From Bacillota bacterium (lineage in GTDB: Bacteria > Bacillota_A > Clostridia > Lachnospirales > Lachnospiraceae): a DNA stretch of 28,940 nucleotides. The notes under the pieces were generated by a model. The model was not told where the DNA came from. It searched no databases and worked only from the letters and a program-made list of their open reading frames with translations. The stretch covers positions 1 to 28,940 of the forward strand of contig JAEZSL010000348.1 of the NCBI GenBank assembly GCA_023443925.1. Direction: 5' to 3'. Made by a program: the position numbers and the translations under genes. Shown here one piece after another: positions 7,790 to 16,961 of this stretch (position 1 is the stretch's first letter; each line of letters starts with the position of its first letter).

Positions 7790-10081
7790 TTATACCGTAA
7801 ATTTCTGAACCTCATTCACCAGATTATCAGAGTTTTTATTCAGATTCAATGCTGATTTATTCAAACTCTCAACGGATGACACCTGATTAGAAGCTGTTTG
7901 GTTAACATTATTGGAGGAGGCTGCAATCTCTTCGAGTACAGCAGAGATATTCTCAATCGCACCCAGAGTGCTGACTCTTGCCTCTTCAATGTTCGTAACG
8001 TTATCTGTAATATACTTCAAAAATACAATCAGTTTCTCAACACTGTCATTAATATTATCATAAGAAACGTTTGTATTCTTAACTGCGTTTTCTTGAAGCT
8101 GTAATACTTTCTCCGCTTTGTGCGCTATTTCTACCGCTGTAGTCGTTTCCTCATAGATACTGCCGATAATCTTCTTAATATCATTAACCGAGGTTTTGGA
8201 TTGATCTGCAAGCATTCTGATTTCACTCGCTACTACGGCAAAGCCCTTGCCATGCTCTCCGGCTCTTGCTGCTTCGATGGAAGCATTTAAGGACAATAGA
8301 TTTGTCTGATTCGCAATTTCATTAATAACATTGATAATTTTGTTGATAGAGGAGGATTTCTCAGCCAGCTTTTCTATATGCTGAATGATATCGGTGGTAA
8401 TCTCAATCGTAGATTTTGTCTGCTGATTAAGTTCTTCCGAGATGACAGTACCGTCCATAACATTCTTCTTGGTATTATCGGCTATCTGCCCGATTTCCTT
8501 CGTGTTCTCGCTGACAACCTCAATCTTTTGCGACAGGTTATCCATCTGTACCAGACATTCTTCTGCATCCTTTGCCTGTTGGTTAACCCCATGCTCGATC
8601 TCATTCATTGCTGAAGAAATATCCTCTGAGGATTTAAGGAAAAGTTCTGAAGTCTTAGTAACATTTAATGAGGATTCGGATACCTCACCGCTTAATACCA
8701 TAACTTGTTGGATCAGATCCTTCATATTACTGAAGGTTAACTGAATCTCATCGATCAAAACGTGGAATTCATCCTTACGTTTCGAATCAAACTGAACAGT
8801 AAGGTCGCCTTTTGCAGCTACCTTTAGTTTACCGATAATTCCTTTTATGGTTTTATCGATTCCGGTAGATAACCAAGCTGCGATTGACACTGCCAAGATA
8901 CAGGCGATAATTACTATAATAATAGTAATATTCTTAATATCATCTGCCTGACTGGTAATGGTGGATTTCGGCATCAGAGCACACAGGGTTGCACCGGTAT
9001 TCCCTATTTTAGAATACATAAATAAGTAGGTTGCCCCTTTATACTCAACATATTTGGAACCACTCTTAGCTTCTTGTTCAAGGGCTTCCTTGTAAAAATC
9101 GTTATTCAGGAATATCTTCTCTGCTTTTAGTGTCTCGAGATCAATATTAGGATCCTTCTGTTTCAAAGAATAATCAATGATTTCTCTTTCATCGGAAGTC
9201 ACCAGACCAAGGAAACCGGATTTATCAAATTCCAGGCTGGATAGAATATTTCGAATAACGTCTGTTTTTGTTTCAATAACTACAAGTGTATCTGCACTGG
9301 CGCCTTTACGTATCAGACGCATCGAGTAACCTTCGCTGTTGGTTTGCAGCTTTTCATCCAAATACGCATCTTCGCCGTCCCATATATTATCTGTTTTGTG
9401 TTTCGTTAAATATTTACCAATCTCAGTGTCTTTAAAGCCTGCAACGATTCCGCTCTCATATGAAACGTTTGAGGTAGTAATTGATTTGACCTCGTCGGAT
9501 AAAAGATAAATATTCTGTATGAATTCGTCTGTGGTCTGCTTTGCAATTAAGGAACCGGAGATTGCTTTCCCGCTTTTAACTGAATCTATTGTACTATCCA
9601 GCTTCATAAAATACCTGACAATCTTATCCTCATTTGCATATTGAATCGCGGTTGCCTCAACCGATTTAAAGCCAAAGCGCATAAATTCTCCTGCCATATT
9701 GATCGTATCAACCGTTGCCTTCTCGTAATTTCGCTCTATTCCACTTGAAGCTTTTAAGAAAGATACTATACCAAGTATAATAATAAACACAATCGGTACA
9801 AGAAAAGAGGTTATTAATTTGAATTGCAGTGTTGAGAAGAATCTAATCTTTATATCATTATTGAAAATTTCTTTCCTTTCTTTTTTTAGTTTCATTTTAC
9901 CAGCTGAAACTTTTTTCTTTACTTCCTGATTTCTTTGCAGTGCATCCTCCTTAAGCGTATTCACTTCTGTAGTAAACTGCACTTTCTCTGTAGCTTTCTC
10001 AGCTTCTAAATTTTTCTTATTCTTTTGACCTTTTGTCCTGATCCCTAGCTTTTTAATAAAACCATCACCCATTTTTTTCAT
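7790..10081 (-). CDS. Methyl-accepting chemotaxis protein with long cytoplasmic N-terminus
   Basis: 763 residues from ATG 10081, chosen because GGAGG lies 5 nt upstream; the longer frame to 10189 has no such site. Order: a very basic, charged, probably coiled cytoplasmic segment (1-85), TM1 (about 88-110), an extracytoplasmic sensor of about 270 residues, probably dCache-like (111-382), TM2 (384-406), HAMP (407-458) and a methyl-accepting signalling domain (460-763). The conserved hairpin tip at about 588-625 reads [21 protein letters not shown] followed by [13 protein letters not shown]. The receptor would signal through CheW/CheA to the flagellar motor. No pentapeptide tether is seen at the C-terminus (ends in QKFTV). 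The ~85-residue leader before TM1 is unusual. Ligand unknown. Confidence 0.93.
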   Translation of the reverse strand: MKKMGDGFIKKLGIRTKGQKNKKNLEAEKATEKVQFTTEVNTLKEDALQRNQEVKKKVSAGKMKLKKERKEIFNNDIKIRFFSTLQFKLITSFLVPIVFIIILGIVSFLKASSGIERNYEKATVDTINMAGEFMRFGFKSVEATAIQYANEDKIVRYFMKLDSTIDSVKSGKAISGSLIAKQTTDEFIQNIYLLSDEVKSITTSNVSYESGIVAGFKDTEIGKYLTKHKTDNIWDGEDAYLDEKLQTNSEGYSMRLIRKGASADTLVVIETKTDVIRNILSSLEFDKSGFLGLVTSDEREIIDYSLKQKDPNIDLETLKAEKIFLNNDFYKEALEQEAKSGSKYVEYKGATYLFMYSKIGNTGATLCALMPKSTITSQADDIKNITIIIVIIACILAVSIAAWLSTGIDKTIKGIIGKLKVAAKGDLTVQFDSKRKDEFHVLIDEIQLTFSNMKDLIQQVMVLSGEVSESSLNVTKTSELFLKSSEDISSAMNEIEHGVNQQAKDAEECLVQMDNLSQKIEVVSENTKEIGQIADNTKKNVMDGTVISEELNQQTKSTIEITTDIIQHIEKLAEKSSSINKIINVINEIANQTNLLSLNASIEAARAGEHGKGFAVVASEIRMLADQSKTSVNDIKKIIGSIYEETTTAVEIAHKAEKVLQLQENAVKNTNVSYDNINDSVEKLIVFLKYITDNVTNIEEARVSTLGAIENISAVLEEIAASSNNVNQTASNQVSSVESLNKSALNLNKNSDNLVNEVQKFTV

Positions 10082-10703
10082 TTTTGCCTCCCACGTTTTT
10101 AATTGCATTCGCTTATGGATAAATCTGCATAAGCATCTCATTAACAACATGTATACAATATACCATTTTACGACACATATTTCCAGCATTTTTACCTAAA
10201 TATTTCAATATATTATTTTTTTGATATGCAAAACTCCCAGAACAAAATATAAACAGCATATTGTACTTACACATTTTATATATTCTTTCGGTTAGAATCA
10301 GTTTTTTGGCCAAACCTACCGTTTAGAACTCCATTAAGCTGAGTACGTAATATTACGATGATGCGATTTACATAACCTAGAAATTATGAGGTTCTCAAAA
10401 AAATTGATAATAAGAATAAGAAAAGTGAGCCCATATAATGCGTTACGAAAATTGGATTTCCATATTGTAGATGCTTTATTACGACAACACCTATTATAGC
10501 GGTGGCTGCCCGTAAATATTAAGTGCAATAAAAAAATCCCTTATAAATAAAGGGATTTCATAAGCGTGAGAAAGAATTTGAATACTATCCTCAGAATAAA
10601 CCAATCGATAGAATTATTCCAGTATATCCTATTTTTACATATTTATTAAGTTTTTCTATATCCATATAACTTTATATTATATTCATGTTCTTTAATAACC
10701 CCC
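10082..10703. other. Intergenic stretch, 622 bp
   Basis: Between the chemoreceptor start and the DUF2812 stop. It holds the chemoreceptor's upstream region, in which I find no SigD (TAAA-N15-GCCGATAA) or convincing SigA promoter. It also holds a perfect 12-bp palindrome CGTAATATTACG (10346-10357) of unknown meaning and the strong minus-strand terminator at 10528-10558. The frames at 10113-10313 and 10334-10528 lack ribosome binding sites and are not called. Confidence 0.5.
10528..10558 (-). terminator. Intrinsic terminator, probably of the DUF2812 gene
   Basis: A nine-bp stem AAATCCCTT / AAGGGATTT with a 7-nt loop. On the minus strand the distal arm runs into seven T. It lies about 145 bp after the stop at 10704, with no other gene between. 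Confidence 0.75.
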
Positions 10704-11303
10704 TTATCCGAGAGGTTGTTTCATCATGTTAATTTTATTTCTGATTTTATTGTAGTCAGAAAATGAAAAACTTGTTGCAACCATTAAACCCATACCGATC
10801 CACGGAAGCGCTGCCTTTAAAAAGTCATTCAACCATGTAAATTTCGGTATCAGCACCGTAGAATCGCTGGAAAAAGTATTTGTAAATATTGATAATACCA
10901 ATATAATACATGCTATGAAAAACAGACTTACATTTATTTTAAGTTTTCCACTTAATGCTCTTTGACACATTGTTATTTTGGAATCCTTATCACTAAAGAT
11001 AGATAAGTCGGTATTACAATCCTTAACATTCTTTATTCTACGGAAGTAAAACCAATTATTATGTTTTAAAACAAAGTTCCAGCCATAATCACCAAAAAGC
11101 TTAATATAATTGCTTTCCTCTATCATTTTGTTCTGAAAATCAAGCTGATAAACCCAATCACCGGGTTGGCATTTCTCGAATTTATAATTATTGTGAGAGA
11201 TTTCTATTAGTTTCCAGCCTTGACTATGCATCGTAGTCAACCACTTTTCTTCCTCTTCAAATTCTGAAATTAAAAAGTTTGATTTTATTATTTTGAATTC
11301 CAT
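10704..11303 (-). CDS. DUF2812 membrane protein
   Basis: 199 residues. A soluble DUF2812 domain occupies about 8-90, with its usual signatures: FEEEEKWLTTMHSQGWKLIE, YKFEKCQPGDWVYQLDF, then GWNFV and NNWFYFRR. Two transmembrane segments follow at about 123-142 and 165-181. The ATG at 11303 is chosen because AGAGGTGGG precedes it; an upstream frame extension to 11336 lacks a site. DUF2812 genes are commonly paired with PadR regulators and thought to act in envelope or drug stress, but no PadR gene is beside this one. Function unknown. Confidence 0.8.
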   Translation of the reverse strand: MEFKIIKSNFLISEFEEEEKWLTTMHSQGWKLIEISHNNYKFEKCQPGDWVYQLDFQNKMIEESNYIKLFGDYGWNFVLKHNNWFYFRRIKNVKDCNTDLSIFSDKDSKITMCQRALSGKLKINVSLFFIACIILVLSIFTNTFSSDSTVLIPKFTWLNDFLKAALPWIGMGLMVATSFSFSDYNKIRNKINMMKQPLG

Positions 11304-11480
11304 ACTACCCACCTCTTTTACGATTCTTATATACATTCAATCCTTTAAGCTATTAATAAGAATTACTTTCCTTTACACAGTAATAGCATAAATCTTTTAA
11401 TAATTTGACCACCATACATTTTTTTACTTATTTTACAATTTCATATCCACGCTATTCCTGCTAACTAACATTTTATGTTA

Positions 11481-12239
11481 TTATGAACAATATTGATTGA
11501 CTATTTCAATGAGGCGGCCTGTCTTTTCAGAAGGTACATGTTCCGCCAGCCTAGCCCCGGCAATAATAGGCGCCCATATAAATATTTCGTTTTGTGAGAT
11601 TCCACTTTTATCACAGTAAAGCTGCAGATATAAATTAGCCAGGTCCATCGAGAAATGCGAATACAGCAAATAGGTTCGATATACGTCCGCCCTCACATCA
11701 CCTGCACTTGCATCAACCCAGTCAATAATAGTAAATTGATTTTCTTTTATAATAAGGTTAAATACATGATAATCTCCATGGCAAAGATATTTGTTATGAT
11801 TTATACTAAATAACTTTTCTAATAGTGCATTTTTTTGTTTATCCTTTAGCAAATCAGCGGATAATATTTGACGGTGCAGTTTATCAGTCATCCATTCTAA
11901 ATCAGGTGCTTTAACTGCATGTATTTTCAATTGAATATCGACAGACAACTTCATGTATTGCTCTGCTTTTGTCATATCATTGAGGATTAGTTCTCCAATC
12001 GTTTTACCCTCAATATGTTCCATTATAATAGCTTGGCTGCCGTTTACCTTTGTCACATCATAGATATACGGAACTGGCAATCCACAAGAGTAGGCATATA
12101 ATTGCTTTTTCGCTTCATATTCCGCTTCTGTATCCGGCAGATTATCATTAAAAACTTTTATTATTTTACCATTATATAAGTATATTGCTGCGGTATTGCC
12201 TTTTGCAATTGGTTCTCCTAAATTCATATCAGTTAACAC
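11481..12239 (-). CDS. Aminoglycoside phosphotransferase (APH/choline kinase fold) family protein
   Basis: 252 residues. The kinase core is complete: an N-terminal nucleotide-binding lobe (GEPIAKGNTAAIYLYNGKIIKVF, in two blocks between residues 8 and 30), a hinge-like IMEHIEG (72-78), the Brenner motif HGDYHVFNLI (154-163, catalytic Asp156, Asn161) and IIDW (171-174, metal-binding Asp173). The family phosphorylates aminoglycosides, homoserine, choline and other small hydroxyl compounds; the substrate is not evident. Start: GTG 12239 lies almost on top of the AGGGAAGG site, while ATG 12227 is 12 nt from it. Neither is ideal. It lies alone between two regulatory genes. Confidence 0.8.
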   Translation of the reverse strand: MLTDMNLGEPIAKGNTAAIYLYNGKIIKVFNDNLPDTEAEYEAKKQLYAYSCGLPVPYIYDVTKVNGSQAIIMEHIEGKTIGELILNDMTKAEQYMKLSVDIQLKIHAVKAPDLEWMTDKLHRQILSADLLKDKQKNALLEKLFSINHNKYLCHGDYHVFNLIIKENQFTIIDWVDASAGDVRADVYRTYLLYSHFSMDLANLYLQLYCDKSGISQNEIFIWAPIIAGARLAEHVPSEKTGRLIEIVNQYCS

Positions 12240-12339
12240 CCTTCCCTAATTAATCCATATTGTCTCTTTTGTAAAACCAGTTTCTACTTCTTCCCTTAAA
12301 ACCCTGAGCGGCTTATATTTGGGTTTGCATCTTTTCCTT

Positions 12340-13167
12340 TTAATAAGTATTGTTCTTAATATACGTTGTCGGTGAGACACCTTTCATCTTCTTAAAGGCC
12401 CTGGAGAAATACAGATTATCATTAAAACCAACCGAGTAACCCACCGCTCCCACCGAAAGCCCGGAATTCTTTAACAGATAGCAGGCCTGTTCAATTCGAA
12501 ACTCCAGAATATACTCTTCCGGAGATTTATCATAGTGCTTTTTAAATACCCGGTATAGCTGGCTCCTGCTAATACCGATATAATCCGCAATTCCCTGAAC
12601 CGTCAATTCTTCTGCATAATTATATTCAATATATTCTGCCGCTTTTTGTGTATAAAGCATAACACTATCATGGCGTTCTTTTACAGAAGCATGTTCCGCA
12701 AGAAACCCTAAAGCTAACAATAAGTGTCCCGCCATTTTAATTTTATCCGAATCCGAATTTCCTTTCGCATCATATATATCCATCAAAAGCTTTTCAAAAC
12801 GTTCCTCCATATTGGTATGAATCACCGGATTCTCTTCTGATAAATCAGTTTTTCCAAGCAATAACCTGGCATCATTTCCGTGAAATCCAACCCAGTAGTA
12901 CTCCCAGGGATCTTCTTGATCGGCACAGTATGTTATTTCCGTATAGGGATATATCATAAATGTACTTCCGGCTGCCACCTCATAACTTCTTTTATTAACA
13001 GTATAAATTCCTTTTCCTGAAACCACATAATGCAGCAAGTAAAAATTTCGAACTCCGGGTCCCCATCTGTGAAGACTTGTACATTGTTCTCTGCCCACAT
13101 TATTCACCCGTATAGAAAGAGATTCATTACCGGTAGAAACAAAGGATAGCTTAGAATTACCTATCAT
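12340..13167 (-). CDS. AraC-family transcriptional regulator (cupin sensor)
   Basis: 275 residues. The N-terminal cupin-type ligand domain (about 30-100, with FYLLHYVVSGKGIYTV and FMIYPYTEITY, then YYWVGFHG) is of the kind found in sugar and glycoside operon regulators. The C-terminal AraC double helix-turn-helix spans about 175-272 (LTVQGIADYIGISRSQLYRVF; SVGFNDNLYFSRAFKKMKG). ATG 13167 is chosen because GGAG lies 7 nt upstream. It is divergent from galE, so control of galactose or galactoside metabolism is a reasonable inference. However, the palindrome in front of galE looks like a LacI/GalR site, not an AraC direct-repeat site. Confidence 0.87.
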   Translation of the reverse strand: MIGNSKLSFVSTGNESLSIRVNNVGREQCTSLHRWGPGVRNFYLLHYVVSGKGIYTVNKRSYEVAAGSTFMIYPYTEITYCADQEDPWEYYWVGFHGNDARLLLGKTDLSEENPVIHTNMEERFEKLLMDIYDAKGNSDSDKIKMAGHLLLALGFLAEHASVKERHDSVMLYTQKAAEYIEYNYAEELTVQGIADYIGISRSQLYRVFKKHYDKSPEEYILEFRIEQACYLLKNSGLSVGAVGYSVGFNDNLYFSRAFKKMKGVSPTTYIKNNTY

Positions 13168-13260
13168 ATCAATTCTCCACTCCTTAGATTTATACTGTAT
13201 ATTATAACTCTCTATAGCTCTGCATGCAACATAATTACATATAATTGCAACATTGAATAC

Positions 13261-13289
13261 TGGAAAAACCCGGATATTCACGTTATGAT
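13261..13289 (+). promoter_or_regulatory. Candidate galE promoter
   Basis: TGGAAA (13261-13266), a 17-bp spacer and TATGAT (13284-13289). It places the likely start of transcription near 13296, just before the palindrome at 13299-13312. The -35 is weak. Confidence 0.4.
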
Positions 13290-13298
13290 ATTAGTACA

Positions 13299-13312
13299 GT
13301 AAACCGGTTTAC
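13299..13312. promoter_or_regulatory. LacI/GalR-type operator palindrome upstream of galE
   Basis: GTAAACCGGTTTAC is a perfect 14-bp palindrome with a central CpG, as in LacI/GalR-family operators. It lies 27 bp before the galE ATG, at about +4 to +17 of the proposed transcript. That position suits repression by a LacI-family protein encoded elsewhere. Confidence 0.55.
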
Positions 13313-13339
13313 AATTTAAATGAATAGAAGGAGAACCTT

Positions 13340-14338
13340 ATGAACATTACAATTACAGGAGGTGCCGGTTTTATCGGTTCCCATACATGTGTTGATCTGC
13401 TCAACCATGGTCATAATGTTACTATCATTGATAACTTCAGTAATTCCGAACAGACTGTACCGGATAAGATAAATCAGATCACTGGTAAGAAAGTGGGTGT
13501 ATTTAAGTGCGACCTGCAGAATATGGAACATCTGGATTCTATTTTTTCTCAAATTAAAAGCGATGCGGTAATACATTTTGCCGCCTTTAAATCGGTGCCG
13601 GAATCAGTACAATACCCCTTACTCTACTACCGAAACAACATCGTTGGGACTTTAAATCTACTGGAGGTTATGGTAAAGTATCAGGTATCAAAGCTGGTGT
13701 TCAGCTCTTCTGCAACCGTATATGGAACCGGTAATTCCGTTCCTTATCGCGAGGATATGCCTACCTCGGCAACCAATCCTTATGGATGGTCAAAGGTAAT
13801 GATTGAACAAATCCTTAAAGATACTGCTGCTGCAAATAGTGATATGAAAGTGGCAATACTAAGGTATTTCAACCCTGTCGGCGCTCATCCAAGCGGATTG
13901 ATTGGAGAAATGCCAAAAGGTACCCCAAATAACCTTATGCCTTATTTGTGTCAGGTCGCCGCCGGAAAACTTCCCTATTTCAAAGTGAAAGGCATCGATT
14001 ATCCCACTGCGGACGGAACTGGTATTAGAGATTATATTCATATCAGCGACCTCGCCTGTGGTCATAGAAAAGCCCTCGAAAAACTCGAGACACTAACCGG
14101 CGCAGAAATATATAACTTAGGTTCCGGTCAGGGGACATCGGTTTATGAGTTAATCGATATCTTTGAAAACGAGTGTGGAATAAAAATCAAACGAAAAACC
14201 TTTGAAAGGCGTCCTGGTGATATCAGTGAAAGTTACGCTGATCCAGGCAAAGCGGAACGGGAACTGGACTGGAAAGTAAATCATACAATTAATGATATGT
14301 GTAAAGACAGTTGGAACTTCATTCGAAACAACCTCTGA
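13340..14338 (+). CDS. galE: UDP-glucose 4-epimerase
   Basis: 332 residues, the usual GalE length (about 330-340). It is an extended short-chain dehydrogenase: NAD-binding GGAGFIGSH at 7-15, VIHFAAFKSVPESVQYPLLY (77-96), catalytic Ser124 in FSSSATVYG (121-129), and Tyr148/Lys152 in YGWSK (148-152). RYFNPVGAHPSGLIGE and DYIHISDLACGH are also classic GalE blocks. It interconverts UDP-glucose and UDP-galactose in the Leloir pathway or for surface polysaccharide precursors, in the cytosol. AAGGAG 7 nt before the ATG. It is one of only three plus-strand genes here and is divergent from the AraC gene. No galK or galT is next to it. Confidence 0.95.
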   Translation: MNITITGGAGFIGSHTCVDLLNHGHNVTIIDNFSNSEQTVPDKINQITGKKVGVFKCDLQNMEHLDSIFSQIKSDAVIHFAAFKSVPESVQYPLLYYRNNIVGTLNLLEVMVKYQVSKLVFSSSATVYGTGNSVPYREDMPTSATNPYGWSKVMIEQILKDTAAANSDMKVAILRYFNPVGAHPSGLIGEMPKGTPNNLMPYLCQVAAGKLPYFKVKGIDYPTADGTGIRDYIHISDLACGHRKALEKLETLTGAEIYNLGSGQGTSVYELIDIFENECGIKIKRKTFERRPGDISESYADPGKAERELDWKVNHTINDMCKDSWNFIRNNL

Positions 14339-14399
14339 TGCAACATTACTTCATATCAAATAATTTGCTTTCGTTTTAACCTCAAAAGATAAAGATTGT

Positions 14400-14470
14400 C
14401 CATGAAATGTCATAAAGCAAAGTTATTGGCTTTATACATTTCATGGGCTTTAGTATATGTTTTTTGTTTT
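14400..14470. terminator. Long hairpin between galE and the flavoprotein gene
   Basis: An 18-bp stem with a one-base bulge: CCATGAAATGT then ATAAAGC, 10-nt loop, GCTTTAT then ACATTTCATGG (14400-14446). A TTTTTTG tract follows about 13 nt on, on the plus strand. On the minus strand a T-rich stretch follows too, so it may stop transcription from both converging genes. Confidence 0.5.
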
Positions 14471-14503
14471 CTATGTAAGTTTGATTAAGAGTAATTACTA
14501 CGT

Positions 14504-15082
14504 CTATCGGTTTTTAAGATATTTTTGATCGCTCAAGGTGTTAAGTAATAGGGCTGCTTCACGAGCGTTTTTTAGAGCAGCATCATCTTTCCCGGCAGGG
14601 ACATTATTCGTGTCAAGCGAATATATCGTTGCAACACATGGACGGCGTACATTCATAAACTTCATAATGGTCAGTGCGTTTTTAGTAGGAATTACTTCCG
14701 TACCTCTTTCTGCACCCACAATAAGGATAACTCCATTTTTCTGATTAATATCTTTCTGCTCCTTGCGAAAGTATTCTGCTGCAAAAAGAGTTTGTATTCG
14801 ACTTGCTATATTTAGGAGGGGTCCACTTAAAGAAGAAAACCATATTGGTGATGCAAGCACTACATTATCGCACGCCTCAAGGAAGGGGTATATTTCCTGC
14901 ATTTCATCATCAATGCTGCAACCTTTATTACTCCAACAATATCTACAATCATTACATGGGGAAATGTTGCTAAGATATGATAGAATTTTAACTTCTCCAG
15001 ATAGGTGTTTTGTAAACTCCTCAATCAGCGCTGATGTATCTCCGTTTTTCTTAGGTGAACCGTTTATTATTAATGTTTTCAT
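14504..15082 (-). CDS. Flavodoxin-fold NAD(P)H-dependent oxidoreductase with four-cysteine motif
   Basis: 192 residues with an FMN-binding flavodoxin-like fold: INGSPKKNGDTSALI at 6-20 binds the FMN phosphate, and ASPIWFSSLSGPLLN is the second FMN loop. Cys43, Cys46, Cys49 and Cys55 form C-X2-C-X2-C-X5-C, the compact spacing known from iron-sulphur flavoproteins (Isf). The enzyme could therefore be an FMN/4Fe-4S electron carrier or a reductase of quinones or nitro compounds; many Firmicutes homologues carry the motif without proof of a cluster. ATG with GAGGAG six bases upstream. Converges with galE. Confidence 0.85.
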   Translation of the reverse strand: MKTLIINGSPKKNGDTSALIEEFTKHLSGEVKILSYLSNISPCNDCRYCWSNKGCSIDDEMQEIYPFLEACDNVVLASPIWFSSLSGPLLNIASRIQTLFAAEYFRKEQKDINQKNGVILIVGAERGTEVIPTKNALTIMKFMNVRRPCVATIYSLDTNNVPAGKDDAALKNAREAALLLNTLSDQKYLKNR

Positions 15083-15130
15083 TAGTTTCTCCTCGTTGCT
15101 GTTGCTGTGGCAAATAATTCACAGAGATTT

Positions 15131-15170
15131 AAACAAAAACCTTGCATTTAGGAAACAAAAATGCAAGGTT
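15131..15170 (-). terminator. Intrinsic terminator after the small membrane protein gene
   Basis: A perfect 12-bp stem AACCTTGCATTT / AAATGCAAGGTT with a 9-nt loop. On the minus strand it is followed by TTTTTGTTT. It lies 86 bp beyond the stop at 15256 and separates that gene from the flavoprotein gene. Confidence 0.75.
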
Positions 15171-15255
15171 ATCTTGAAATATAATTTACGAACTTAATCT
15201 CTTAAATGTTTATACTTCTATTTGATTACCAGTTATTATGAGCTATAAAATATTT

Positions 15256-15522
15256 CTATGATTTTTTATATCTTTTCCATATTACTGTAATAACAGAAAA
15301 TATAATGTATACTATTACGATATTAAGTAATAATGCAAATACATTAACATACATTGAGCTAAATGGCGTACTTCCATTTGGTACATCATGCACAGAGATA
15401 AAGGGAATTGGATATCCAATTGATGTTTCAAAACCATCATATTCCCTAAAAGGCAGCAAATAAGCACTAATTACGATTAGCCATGCTGATATATTCAATC
15501 TTTTTAAATCAATCTTTTTCAA
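15256..15522 (-). CDS. Small two-TM membrane protein of unknown function
   Basis: 88 residues from TTG 15522, chosen because AAGGGTG lies 6 nt upstream; an ATG at 15549 would read through that site. Two hydrophobic helices are visible (ISAWLIVISAYLLPF near the N-terminus; NVFALLLNIVIVYIIFSVIT near the C-terminus) with a polar loop of about 25 residues between them and a basic tail (KRYKKS). I do not recognise the family. It may share a transcript with the acetyltransferase upstream and ends at a strong terminator. Confidence 0.55.
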   Translation of the reverse strand: MKKIDLKRLNISAWLIVISAYLLPFREYDGFETSIGYPIPFISVHDVPNGSTPFSSMYVNVFALLLNIVIVYIIFSVITVIWKRYKKS

Positions 15523-15618
15523 ACAAATCACCCTTACAAATAATACCATAAGAAGTCAATATTTGCAATCAGCAAAAGTACCATGAAGGGTATTATTTAA
15601 AGCTTTCCAGTATCCAAA

Positions 15619-16596
15619 CTATACTTCTTTAGCATAATCTTTATCATAAGATTCCTTTTCCCATGAAATTATGACTTCAAGTTCCCAATGATACTGCGGA
15701 ATAAATGCTTCCTTCTTGTAACCGATTTTCTCATAAAAGGTCTGATCACCGCCCAGCATTCCCCTGCATTCAGGATACATTAACTGTACTCGATTCGCTG
15801 CTTCGTGCAGGATTGCTGTTGCGATCCCTTTTCTTCTTTCCCACCAAACAACACCTAGGGGCTCAAGTTCGCAAAATGGCATTTTTTCGTCATGCCATAT
15901 CATAGCCATCGCGACAGGTCTCTGCTGTTCATCAAGTACACATATATCCAGATTCTTTTGATAATATTTCATCTTTCGTAAATCATGGAAAGCCTCAACT
16001 CCATGTTTACAAGCATAATCATCTTTACCATAGCCAAAAGATTGGCGATGAATACTGGACAGGTAAAAATCCGGTGTTGTATAACCATCTGCAAAAGTAT
16101 AACCATCCGGCAGCTTCACATCAAAAGGCTTTTTATCAAAGGGAAGAATATGCCTTTCTTCACCCCTTTCCATCTCATGAAAGCCAGACTGCAGAACCAT
16201 TTCCTTTAATACAGTATTCCAATCAGGTACATAAAGGTTTACAGATCTAGTTCTCCGGTCTTCTTTAATTTGAGCAGCATAAGTCTTTGCAAACTTTATC
16301 ATGTCCCTAAGAAGCTCTCTATCTTCTCCTCGTTCTTTTGAGTCAAATAAAAAAAATACTTCTCCATCGTAATTACCTTCATTGATAACACAAGCTGCCA
16401 CTTTGCCATTTTCCCTATATACACTAACAGTATCATACCATGCATGATAATTTCCAGTAAAAGCAGGATGCAGTCCTTTTGTAAATTCATGTCTGCTTAA
16501 TCCCCAGACCGGGTATTCCCATTGATAGGATGCAAGGATTATTTGTTCAATCTCATCAAAATCCTCATCTTTATAAAAGCTAAATTTATAACGCAT
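15619..16596 (-). CDS. Double-domain GNAT N-acetyltransferase
   Basis: 325 residues, consistent with two tandem GNAT folds. The C-terminal domain (about 165-305) is the intact one: ICVLDEQQRPVAMAMIW, the acetyl-CoA loop RRKGIA at 254-259 after LGVVWWE, and FYEKIGYKK at 287-295. The N-terminal half (1-150; YKDEDFDEIEQIILASYQWEYP) is GNAT-like but lacks a clear acetyl-CoA loop, as in other double-GNAT proteins where one half is degenerate. ATG 16596 is chosen for AGGAGG 9 nt upstream. Substrate unknown. It has no obvious functional link to its neighbours. Confidence 0.82.
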   Translation of the reverse strand: MRYKFSFYKDEDFDEIEQIILASYQWEYPVWGLSRHEFTKGLHPAFTGNYHAWYDTVSVYRENGKVAACVINEGNYDGEVFFLFDSKERGEDRELLRDMIKFAKTYAAQIKEDRRTRSVNLYVPDWNTVLKEMVLQSGFHEMERGEERHILPFDKKPFDVKLPDGYTFADGYTTPDFYLSSIHRQSFGYGKDDYACKHGVEAFHDLRKMKYYQKNLDICVLDEQQRPVAMAMIWHDEKMPFCELEPLGVVWWERRKGIATAILHEAANRVQLMYPECRGMLGGDQTFYEKIGYKKEAFIPQYHWELEVIISWEKESYDKDYAKEV

Positions 16597-16961
16597 ATAC
16601 CTCATCCTCCTATTAGTTTTTGTTTCATTTCGTAATGACCGCTTTACTCTTCTATGACTTATAAGTACTATATAGGATTCTAACATTTATATTATTTTGC
16701 ATAAATGTCATAAACGATTATACTTATTTCTGACACTCATAATTGCAATTAGACAACATGTCTCTAGCTGCCAGTACATGAACACCCACTATTTCAACCG
16801 AAATATTATATCTAGTGAGCATTCAAAAGGACACCATATTCACGGTGTCCTTTTTGCAATTTTATGTTATTTATTAAGTTTGGGTATCATTATAATCCTG
16901 TGGTTCTGCACCTGGTCTAGTATTTCTAACTAATTCGATTATAAATTCCTTCATATCAGTA
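16597..16961. other. Intergenic stretch, 365 bp
   Basis: It contains the upstream region of the double-GNAT gene and the hairpin terminator at 16825-16855. I see no further gene; the plus-strand frame at 16697-16933 runs through the terminator and has no ribosome binding site. Confidence 0.5.
16825..16855. terminator. Bidirectional-looking intrinsic terminator
   Basis: AAAAGGACACC / GGTGTCCTTTTT with an 8-nt loop. The nearest gene it can serve is the minus-strand gene ending at 16962. Confidence 0.65.

Noticed and set aside
10300..10380. Possible c-di-GMP-I riboswitch before the chemoreceptor (a GGTAGG with neighbouring CTAAAC on the minus strand)
   Set aside because: The conserved GGGCAAACC and GCAAAGCCTCCGG parts are missing, so the match is too poor.
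10113..10528. Two small minus-strand frames upstream of the chemoreceptor
   Set aside because: No ribosome binding sites, no family resemblance, and one covers the chemoreceptor's real translation start region.
16697..16933. Plus-strand 78-codon frame
   Set aside because: It runs through a strong terminator hairpin, has no ribosome site and no family.
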